Made by a program: the position numbers and the translations under genes
Part shown: piece by piece, positions 11,201-23,200 of the stretch
Position numbering within the stretch: the first letter of the stretch is position 1
How the letters are laid out: each line of letters begins with the position of its first letter
The notes under the pieces: model-generated
Databases searched by the model: none
What the model saw: the letters and a program-made list of their open reading frames with translations, nothing else
Told to the model about the DNA's origin: nothing
Assembly: GCF_964355755.1 (NCBI RefSeq)
Contig: NC_092672.1
Location: 27,960,501 to 28,024,500, forward strand
Source of the DNA: Antedon mediterranea
Taxonomy: Eukaryota > Echinodermata > Crinoidea > Comatulida > Antedonidae
DNA: 64,000 nt
Direction: 5' to 3'

Positions 11201-14200
11201 AAGCTTTTATGTGCTAGATAAAAATTAAGATCTACCATGCCAAACAACATTAATGTAACTGTATTGTTCTACATTAAACAGCACCTTCATTTAATGTGCG
11301 ACTACATACTAAATGCTTGTTAAAATTAAGATTTACTTTGTGAGAAATATATTCACTGATCAATCACAGAAATAAGCTTCCAAAACAAGGAGCAAAGAAC
11401 TGAATAATGGGTCATTTAAAGAATACAGAGGGGGTTACACAAGGCTACCTGCCCTGGGGTATGTACTGTATTATAGTACAACAGCACAGTTCTTAGTTCA
11501 GTTTTATTTACAGAACATAACAATGATCAATTATTATACTTTATTTGCTTTCAAACACCTATTTTACCTGCGTTTAGGGGTTATAAAAACAACAAATGAA
11601 CTACAGGTAATGTCAGAATGTATAAAAAGAAGCAAATAGTGTTTATATAGCTTGAGGTACAAAAAATCAATAATTAACAAATTTAGAAAGATACAGCTAC
11701 CCACTTTCCATCCCATCATGCCTTCATTGGTTGGCACTGTATTACTTAAAATTAAGTATTTTGACTAAAGAATCAAAACATTCTTCAGAAATTTTACTTA
11801 CCAAATATGGGAATATCTGTCCTTAAAAAAATATTAGAATTATAAGAAAATCATAAAAATGAAAGTTGTATTAAAAGAATATGAAAATACTTAATTTTAT
11901 TACATTTTAAGTAGTGACGTTATGGATGATGAAAGTGGATTACATGTTAGGTTGGTTAGCTGATGACTACAAAAACACAGTGCTAAAAAACTATTTGGAT
12001 AGTGAGGTTAGAACTGTGTTTCTAGGTGTATGATGAACAAATAAGTGCCATATAAAGCCTTATAAAATCTTTTAGGCATCGTTTTATTGGAAAAGCTTTG
12101 CGAGCAAGTCCGGTAATACTGCTGTGACGTAGGGGTACGTCTGTAGGTGTTTTTAACCTACTCAAATTAGGCATAGTGTCGTCAGCAAAAGTCTGGCCAA
12201 ATTAAAAACTTAAGAAATGAGAAAGAACAATTTTTCTATTGCTCATCTTTTTACGAATGTATTATTTGTGACAAAAAAATTAAAATTTTATGAAATTGTG
12301 TATGGATAATGATAAAACAAAAATATGATAACAAATAGGTCTATCTTCTATTATTAAAGAACATTTAACATTCAAAATACCATAAACGTGATTAAAAATT
12401 TTGATTCTAGTTTATCAGTGAAATTGGTATTTTGAATAGTCTCTACTGTTTGCGAAGCGAAAAATTATGCAACCAATCAGAGATAAGGAAATGAGTTTGT
12501 CACGTATTGTTGATCACTTATGCGAATCAAAAAGCTCAGCAAATAAAATGAAAATCACAGCTATTCACTTTCAACGATTAATTCTCTGCGAACAAATTTG
12601 CCTAGTAAAAACTGGCTTAAAAAGAATTAGCTTGGTTTTAGATGGCGCTTGTTTGCTCATTTTTTATTCTAAAGCTCTATCTACACTATCAAACTAGTTT
12701 GACAAAAAAAGTGGAATGTGCCCAAATATGGTAGTGATATGCTTAAATATGGTACTGATATGACATCACATTTTTTTGTCACATAAAGTTTGATAGTGTA
12801 GACAGAGTTTAATAAAAGCAAAGGAAGGATAGTCTATTCATGCACTAACCGCAGGAATCTTCATCACTAGAATCAGCACAATCATATTTGCCATCACAAC
12901 GTTCATTGTTTGGACGACACTCGCCATTGGCACAACTAAACTCATAAATCTTACATGTTGTTGTCGGTTGGCAATTTATCTCGTCGGATCCGTCGGAACA
13001 GTCATTAAATCCATCGCATCTCAGGCTGCCGGAGATACATATTTGCGTTTCGCAGACAAATGAACCCGGTATAGAACACGAACAAGATTGTTCATCATCT
13101 CCATTCGGGCAATCTCTGTTGCCATTGCATATTTGGGATGAGTCTAAACAGTTTCCGTTTGAGCAGTAGAACTGCGCGTCACCGCGACAAGGTCTAGGCT
13201 GAGCAGTTGTGGATGTTGCAACAGAAGCTAAAAGAAATGCAAAAAAATATAGTTCACAAACTTGAAAAACGCAGGACATGATGTAAGCCTAGCTTCTACA
13301 CAAGCAACTACTGAACTCCACCAAATCTGTGTCAGTCAGAAAAAACTTTGCAGTTGTTACATTCTCTTTAACTGGAATAGTCAATTCATTTACAGGGGAA
13401 CCTTACAATGCTTAACTAACAGACTAACACAGAGGATAGAACTATTACCAAAATGCAGCAACACTAAGAAATGTTGATGGTAATCCATAGTTTGATAAAA
13501 TGATTAAAAAAAAAAGCATAAATTTAACATGTTAATCTAAAAAATACATAATTTAAAAAAAAGCTAAATTATATTTGTTATATATTATATATTATATTAG
13601 TACTTTCAATGAATTTTGAAATTCAATAAATATAAACAAAATAAGTTTTTTAACCTACATTACAAATGTTTAAATTTTTTTTAAATAAATTTTAAACCAT
13701 TTTTCTAAAAAAAGCCTACTACTACTACTACTACTAATGAAACATCCCTTCTAGTCTACTTGGAATGTTCCATTGCAAAGTGACCTGAAAGAGTTTGGGT
13801 TACAAAGCCCTTAGGGAAAGCCATCAATAGGCCTAAATGATAGGGATATCGTTGACATTTTTTGACAAATAGTTAAAGAAATGCTTTAACATTCAAGAAC
13901 AATTCCAAAGTGCTTTGAAAACAACTAATTATAAATAAATAAGTCCTATATTTCAAAGTTGAGATTTAAAAAAAAACATTAACATATAGAGGGCAGTATT
14001 ACTGAAAACATAAATTTCATATTTAAGATTTTTAAGACTCCAATATTGTAATCTTGACAATCAGTATAAACATGAGGTACGTATATCCAAGCGGCAGCCC
14101 GGCCATCCAACTCTACCAATAAATATACAAATGCTCCAATAATATCTAGGCCTACAATCTTACACCATCATCTGATAAGTGGATAGCTGTTAAGACAGTG

Positions 14201-17200
14201 GAACCATAATTTAAGCGACGTCACTGTATATCCAGTATTGATCGTTGCGTACTATATGATCAATCACAACCACTGCTTGTGTTAATAATTCTGGATATTT
14301 ATATAGCGCTCTATAACCACAACAATAACCCTCTTCTTTCCTAAGGCCCCCTCATGTCGTTCCTGCCAACTATGGCGCTAATTCATCTGTCCATGACCGT
14401 GGCTGTGCGAGGTAGTACTCCGGGGTAACCCCCTGTTCCTTGTAATAGGTTCTTTAAAGTGCACACAAGCATTTTTATCCAAGAATACCAAAAGAACCAT
14501 TGAGTGAGTAAGCCGCGACCCTTTGCCAAAAGGCTAGAATTACAGTTGTCGGCCACTCACTCGCTCCAGGTTCAAACATTTTCTGATGTTCTGATTTTTT
14601 TTTTCTCACAACATAAACAATTCCACTCCTGAAGACTTGTTATGACTCTGATAAAAATAAATGTTCATAAACTTTTGCATGTGAATTTCCATGACTTTTA
14701 TGTTCAGGTAAAATTGTGTAGTAAAATGAAATAATTATTAGAATGGTTTCACCTTTCCATGACTTTTTAACACTTTGACTGCCAAACACGAATTTCTTCG
14801 TATTTGGAAACACAACACTTGACTGCCAAACATGAAGATCTTCGTGTTTCACGTTTTTTTATGAAATCCAGTACATAAGTAATTTATTGGTATATACTAT
14901 AAATATTGACACTATATTCGGTCAATACCGTCAGTATTTTACTATTTGAAAGTAACTAATCTAGTTACGAACAGCTGTCAAAATGGTACCTGTCGAAATA
15001 ACATACACCGCGCATCACAGTAGCACGTAGAGCATTGTGTATCGGTCGTGCGCTAGCTATGCCTCCAAAGCATTAAAAAGGTTTTTGTTGACAAAAAAAG
15101 TGGAATGTGCCCAAATATGGTAGTGATATACTTAAATATGGTACTGATATGACATCACATTTTTTTGTCACATAAAGTTTGATAGTGTAGACAGAGTTTA
15201 ATAAAAGCAAAGGAAGGATAGTCTATTCATGCACTAACCGCAGGAATCTTCATCACTAGAATCAGCACAATCATATTTGCCATCACAACGTTCATTGTTT
15301 GGACGACACTCGCCATTGGCACAACTAAACTCATAAATCTTACATGTTGTTGTCGGTTGGCAATTTATCTCGTCGGATCCGTCGGAACAGTCATTAAATC
15401 CATCGCATCTCAGGCTGCCGGAGATACATATTTGCGTTTCGCAGACAAATGAACCCGGTATAGAACACGAACAAGATTGTTCATCATCTCCGTTCGGGCA
15501 ATCTCTGTAGCCATCGCATACTTGGAATGAGTCTAAACAGTTTCCGTTTGAGCAGTAGAACTGCGCGTCACCGCGACAAGGTCTAGGCTGAGCAGTTGTG
15601 GATGTTGCAACAGAAGCTAAAAGAAATGCAAAAAAATATAGTTCACAAACTTGAAAAACGCGGGACATGATGTAAGCCTAGCTTCTACACAAGCAACTAC
15701 TGAACTCCACAAAATCTGTGTCAGTCAGAAAAAACTTTGCAGTTGTTACATTCTCTTTAATTGGAATAGTCAATTCATTTACAGGGGAAACTTACAATGC
15801 TTAAATAACAGACTAACACAGAGGATAGAACTATTACCAAAATGCAGAAACACTAAGAAATGTTGATGGTAATCCATAGTTTGATAAAATGATTAAAAAA
15901 AAAGCATAAATTTAACATGTTAATCTAAAAAATACATAATTTAAAAAAAAAGCTAAATTATATTTGTTATATATTATATATTATATTAGTACTTTCAATG
16001 AATTTTTAAATTCAATAAATATAAAAAAAATAAGTTTTTTAACCTACATTACAAATGTTTAAATTTTTTTAAAATAAATTTAAAACCATTTTTCTAAAAA
16101 AAGCCTACTACTACTACTACTACTACTAATGAAACATCCCTTCTAGTCTACTTGGAATGTTCCATTGCAAAGTGACCTGAAAGAGTTTGGGTTACAAAGC
16201 CCTTAGGGAAAGCCATCAATAGGCCTAAATGATAGGGATATCGTTGACATTTTTTTTAAATAGTTAAAGAAATGCTTTAACATTCAAGAACAATTCCAAA
16301 GTGCTTTGAAAACAACTAATTATAAATATAAGTACAGTACTATATTTCAAAGTTGAGATTTAAATAAAAACATTAACATATAGAGGGCAGTATTACTGAA
16401 AACATAAATTTCATATTTAAGATTTTAAGACTCCAATATTGTAATGTTGACAATCAGTATAAACATGAGGTACGTATATCCAAGCGGCAGCCCGGCCATC
16501 CAACTCTACCAATAAATATACAAATGCTCCAATAATATCTAGGCCTACAATCTTACACCATCATCTGATAAGTGGATGAGCTGTTAAGACAGTGGAACCA
16601 TAATTTAAGCGACGTCACTGTATATCCAGTATTGATCGTTGCGTACTATATGATCAATCACAACCACTGCTTGTGTTAATAATTCAGGATATTTATATAG
16701 CGCTCTATAACCACAACAATAACCCTCTTCTTTCCTAAGGGCCCCCTCATGTCGTTCCTGCCAACTATGGCGCTAATTCATCTGTCCATGACAGTGGCTG
16801 TGCGAGGTAGTACTCCGGGGTAAGCCCTGTTCCTTGTAATAGGTTCTTTAAAGTGCACACAAGCATTTTTTTAAAGAATACCAAAAGAACTATTGAGTGA
16901 GTAAGCCGCGACCCTTTGCCAAAAGGCTAGAATTACAGTTGTCGGCCACTCACTCGCTCCAGGTTCAAACATTTTCTGATGTTCTGATTTTTTTTTTCTC
17001 ACAACATAAACAATTCCACTCCTGAAGACTTGTTATGACTTTGATAAAAATAAATGTTCATAAACTTTTGCATGTGAGTTTCCATGACTTTTGTGTTTAG
17101 GTAAAATTGTGTAGTAAAATGAAATAATTATTAGAATAGTGTCCAATGAAAAAGCAAATTGTTTTCACCTTTCCATGACTTTTTAACACTTTGACTGCCA

Positions 17201-20200
17201 AACACGAATTTCTTCGTATTTGGAAACACAACGCTTGACTGCCAAACATGAAGATCTTCGTCTTTCACGTTTTTTTACGAAATCCAGTAGATAAGTTATT
17301 TATTGGTATATACTATAAATATTGACACTATATTCGGTCAATACCGTCAGTATTTTACTATTTGAAAGTAACTAATCTAGTTACGAACAGCTGTCAAAAT
17401 GGTACCTGTCAAAATAACATACACCGCGCATCACAGTAGCACGTAGAGCGATGGCTGGGCGCATTGTGTATCGGTCGTGCGCTAGCTATGCCTCCAAAAG
17501 CATTAAAAAGGTTTTTGTGAATTGGCATGTTTGTTTGTTATCTAAATAAAAAATAATTGCGTCATTTCCAATATGAAGTCTTTAATTTTATTATTGTATG
17601 TATACCCTAATTGTTTTGGTGTTTCACTGCAAGTGACCGAGTTTTAGGCAACAAACTTGTTTAGAAATGGTATGGATATTATCATCAGTTAACTAGGCCT
17701 AGCCCTAGCCCTAGTTTTATCTAAATAAAAAATAATTGCGTCATTTCCAATATGAAGTCTTTAATTTTATTATTGTATGTATACCCTAATTGTTTTGGTG
17801 TTTCACTGCAAGTGACCGAGTTTTAGGCAACAAACTTGTTTAGAAATGGTATGGATATTATCATCAGTTAACTAGGCCTAGCCCTAGTAGTAGGCTAGGC
17901 CTAGTCGTAAAACGGTTCCTGACCAAATTTAGGCCTAGTTAACTATGCCTGGTGTCTTTACTATGTGGATTTTGGCGAAACATTGTAATACATTTTTCGA
18001 TAGTGATAACTTGTTTTTATAGGCCTATCGGTGCTGTGTAAGAAACTTTTTTGTTGTTTGTTGATCTCACCGGGCGATATTTTCATATTGTGATGTCTTG
18101 CACAAAATCGCGAATATCTCGACTTTCTTGCGCGTCTTCTTGGTACCATTGTAAAGTTAAAATCTTTATGATTATTTTAGTCTAAATTACATATAAATCA
18201 GATCACATACATAGTTTCAATCAGCTTTAATAAAAACATTGAATTGGGCTAAAAACGCTGGCGGTGGCAGTTTCTAACTGTTAATGAAAATCACATTTTA
18301 CATGACTGGAAAGTAGTGAGATTACGTGATTTTCCAGTTTTTACCAGTAACAAATAGAAATATCACTTACATGTTTCTCCATCTCCAAGTGTATTGAATG
18401 TAAGTGATTCTGGTTCCACTTGCAAGTTGCCAAGTGAACCGGAACTGATGACCGAGAAAAGCGCTGTACGGATTTCAACACCATCATTGTTTTGTATACT
18501 AATTATGTCAAATGACGCTCTGATCGCACCATCCTCAACACTGTAAGGTATAAAAATTGTTATTAATTTTTAAAAAGTTTTTGGAGTTACTGAATTTTTC
18601 CAACAAATGTATTACTAAGGAGTTGAGCAGTCACAGATGGAGCCCTCTACAGGTTGGTTTGCGGTCACAAAATAATATGTACACGCTTAACAGCATCACA
18701 TTTTTTTTTACAAAATCTGATCATGCAATAGTACATTTAATAATTGAAATGAGAGAAAATAATGCATGCCATGTGATCAAAAATCAACCAATCAAATGAC
18801 AAGGATATACAAAAAAGTTGGCTTACTTTATGCTATGATTACATTACAAAATATTTTATTGTTTCACATTGAATAATGTATATATGGCTTTTGATATATT
18901 ACAAAAAATAATTAATGTTTATATGCAATTGTACAAATAATTTCATGAGGTGAAAGATTAAATGTTCTATTTCACCATGTTTTATAACAACTATTTTTAA
19001 CTAGGTCAGTGCTCCAATTTTGAATGCTGAGTAAACAATTTCAGACGGCACAACAGTCAACAGCCTAGTCTTGTGTCGCGCATTTATGCTCTTGTGTAAC
19101 AAGATTTAACACACAGCACAAACCGAGAGTCAACAGGAATCCGACGAAATTCAATGGCCATATACCAAAATTACCATAAGTGATGCAAGTATTCAATAGA
19201 GTAGTTATTGCATATCATGTGAGCCACAATCCTCCAATCAAAGAATCTATGTAAGTGTGTTATAATGATTATTGTACGTAAAACAACCGTAAACATGTTA
19301 ACTTACATCAAGGTAAGACCATTGATTTCTTGTCTTCCTGATATACTTTGATAGATGTAAAAAAGCTTTAAAAAAAATGGAAACAAAATTAGTAACATTT
19401 CTAATACCAAATTATGAATTGTAAATAATCATATTTTAAAACAAAGATTTTTTTTTTATTGTTTGTTTTATATACAGGGGATAGTGGACAATCAAACACA
19501 GAGTTTATTGCAGTGAATACTCATACACTTCTACATTTGAAATCTGCATTTTCTAATAAGATAAAAGAGCTACTTAAAATAAGGGAACAAGAAGAAATTT
19601 GTAGAAAAATGGATGGAACAATAAGGTCATGAGATCTTTACGTTAATACTGTTTGCAAGCTGGCTGTGGTTGGCATAAAACGGACAAAAATCAATATCTA
19701 AAGGCCATAGCTCTTTGTTGGTGCCTTGTAAATTGTACAGCCTGATTTTTCCTTCTACAGTGTTTTACAGATTTCCGATGACGGCTATTTAATTGCACCT
19801 GTATAATATATGTACAATATACTGTACATAGCATGTATTGCATAAATATGCTATAACGGACGACAATAATCTGTAACTTAAAATTTGCCACCATATTACT
19901 TGACAAAAATAATAATAATAAAAGACGCCCTCAATAACTAAGCATTTTGCTTAGGGAACTGTCTAAAAGGTGTCTACATTGAAACTAAAATAATACATTA
20001 TTGCAGTAAAAATCATGGTTACTGCAGTAAATGCAGTAGAATTTTTACTCTTTATTTACCAAGATTTTTTTTGTATAATTATACACACGCTTTATTGCAT
20101 TGACTGTGCCACATAAAAACCAAAATCATACGTTATTCACTAAGAAATTGAGTTACTACAGTAACTGGAGTAAAATAATCTTTATATGTTTAATAGTATC

Positions 20201-23200
20201 TCAATTGCCTTACTTGATTGTTTATTTCATCATAAAGGACATTATATTGTTGAGATCCTTCTTCTAATCCACCAGCAGAAATAGGGAAGTTGGTGATGAT
20301 AAATGAAACCCTGTAATAAGCTACAATTGCTGGAAAAAAAATTACAAAAACTAATTTACAAAAATTGTATTGGTAAAGAGATGTCATTAAATGGTATATT
20401 TGATATTTGAAACTATATTATTATAAAATGTCTGCAAAAACTGATATTTATTTCCAATAAAATCGGGGACATGTTTTTTTTTATGTTTTTATATTGTATC
20501 CATACTACAGTATTCTGTAAAGCTGTGTACTGTTCTACTCTGCAGAGGCATAACACACAGGGAAAAGACCCTGGGTTTTGCAATCCAATGCTGGGTAGTG
20601 GGTAGTTGCATTGGACTCTTCATGCTCTGGGTCCCTGGCAGAGAGCACTCATAGCCATTATGCCACTCTCTCTCTCTCTGGGAGACTGTCACCCAGTCTT
20701 TTTTGGAGCTTTTGTTTTCTACAAAAGTGAAACTTCAAAATAATTCAAAGTCTGAAGCAAAAACAAAATACAGTAGAACCTTTGTTTTACATAACCTGAT
20801 TTTACGTACGCCTAAAATAACCGATGACGTCATCATTTTCTTACATTGAGGGCGCAATTTAACAACAAAAAAGCATAATAAAAATGGCTGTGTGAGGAAT
20901 TCTGCTATGTGAGACAAGCTACACACGTGCATTCCCCCTACAGCAGTGACTGTTTTTATTGATAGAAAATACAAGAACATTGATATTTTAATTTACACTT
21001 TATTTAAACATCGGGATCAGGTGCCGTTTTCGGCCACCTCGACTTATATGGATTATACCATTATTATGATAGGGGTGTGGTGTATTATGTTTTATGTAGA
21101 GAAGGGTGTCTATTGAATGGGAAGACAATACAATTGTTCTGTTATGTAACCTACAGTACAAACTACAAGGAACAATACAGAACATCAAAAACTAGCATGT
21201 TAAAAAGGCATGTTATTATTAGGTAGGCCTACTGTGTTAGGGAATGCCAAGATTTTGTAACAATATTACTATATTAACTAAATATATTTTATATAAAACA
21301 AATTGTATAGACAAATTTAATGAAGAACCATCTACTAACTGGATAAAGCCATTTAGGAAAAATAATAAACAAGTTGATCATAACGAGTGGTTTTCAAAGG
21401 CCCAAAGCAAAACAAAATTCCATGCAAAACAACGTTAACGGAATATACTATGTATAAAGGAACCAAACCTTGAACAATATTTGTTAGATAAAACTAATTT
21501 TAAGAGTATCCATTTAAAATTTAAAGCAAGATCAAACTCTCTAGATCTTGAGGGTCGTAGAAAATCATGGTCAAATCATAACACAGGATTATGTAAGATG
21601 TGTACAGTACAAACGAAAAAGAAACAGTAAACCATTTTTTATTTAAATGTCCTTCATTAAACTCTGTTAGACAATAATTAAGTATGTACCGGGATAATTT
21701 TAATCAGTGGACCTCAGTTAAAACACCACTTTATGCTAGACAATTTATTCACTGAAAATGAAACATTAGGAAAAATCTTTGATTTTTATTGTAAAACATA
21801 TTTAATTAAAGCATGGGTTACTAGATCTACAATTTTATCAACATTACCTCTCTCAACTAATTGATTAATATAGTAAACAAGCTACAGACATCTCTATGAG
21901 GATGTATCTGTAAGTTTTATTTATTTCTTAGGCCTATCCTGTATTTTTGTTGTTCTGTTTTTATTTTTGTAGTTATATATATTGTACAATATACGTATTA
22001 TGTATTTTCATACAGATCTAATTAATTAGTTTACATTTTGTTTTGATGTTATAGTATTTAGAACTTTGTGGCTTATGTTATTTGTAATTTTGTCTGTAAA
22101 TTGGATGCACCATTAACTGATAAATGTGTGACGCCGATATAAAGATTAAGATTTTTTTTTCTCTATTTTGCTATGGATATTATATTATGTCACCATGATA
22201 TTCCGAAATAAAAAGATAAATGAAATGAATGAATGAAAAGGTGATTCCTATGAATAAATAAATAAATAAAAACTATATAAGTAGGTATACTTACTTATTA
22301 TATATAAAAACTAAACTAAACACTACAGTATAATCAAAGTTAAAGCATATTAAATACTAGGCCTATGTTATTCCTATCTAGATTTAAACACTTTAAATTT
22401 TAGTACAATCGGATTCGAAATTAGAAAATCTTAAATACTACAATACAATCGGAATTAAAACATCCTAAATACTACATTACAATCGGTTAAATTACCTAAA
22501 CTCTATAATGTTGTGAAATATGTAAAAGAATGTTGGCAAATGCATTCTAATCGGCCCAATCCTATCAGTAGATAAATCATATTTTTTATTTTCTTGAACT
22601 AAACATAAATAAAACGAAAGAAATAAGGATTGATTTTCGAAAACATAATTGGTCTGACAGTATACATTAATTAAAGTAAAGGAAGTAGAGATTGTTAACA
22701 ATTATTGATAAGTATCTGGCAGTAGTGTTTGACTAAAGCTAAATGGGTGGACATGTTGATCGTAGTTAAGAAGTTAAATACAAGGCTGTACTGCTTGAGC
22801 TAGGAAACTCGGTTCTTTGGGGTAAAGCAGGATATTTGTATTATAGAATGTTTATGTTTTACTAATCAGTGATGTTCTATTTGGGCATATTGTATATTGG
22901 GCTAGGAATATCAGTAAGGGAATGTAAGGGGGATAAAGACCGAATTGAGAAGGTGCTGGGTAGAGCGTGGAAAGTAATTGGTTTGTCTAGTATGCAAATG
23001 CTTTACTCCTTCTACAGCGAACAGCTTGCCGATGTATTCCATGCTATATTGGAAGACACCAATCATCCTCTTCATGGCGACATTATCAGCTCCGTTTTAC
23101 ATTCGCTATTATAACGTTTTGATGCAAACGTTGTTCAATTAAAACATGTATTTCCACACAGAAACGTTTAAAAACGTGTTTAAAACATGTTAGAAAGACC

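Larger units (their letters stand above)
12701..15088. repeat. Tandem segmental duplication, unit 1
   Basis: This ~2.39 kb unit is repeated immediately at 15090-17518 with very few differences. It begins inside the CTACACTATCAAACT MITE, contains the three-LDLa exon and its flanking introns, a SINE, and ends inside a piggyBac-like element. Unit 1 lacks a short GCGATGGCTGGGC stretch and about 20 bp near 14743 that unit 2 has. Confidence 0.93.
13228..15238 (-). other. Intron 10
   Basis: Lies within the duplicated unit. It holds a (CTA)n run at about 13714-13737, SINE pieces (14176-14570) and the truncated piggyBac-like end (14767-15088), joined at 15088/15090 to the truncated MITE of unit 2. 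Confidence 0.65.

Noticed and set aside
13262-13477. Plus-strand frame opposite the LDLa exon start, also at 15651-15866
   Set aside because: Shadow duplicated along with the real minus-strand exon; no family.
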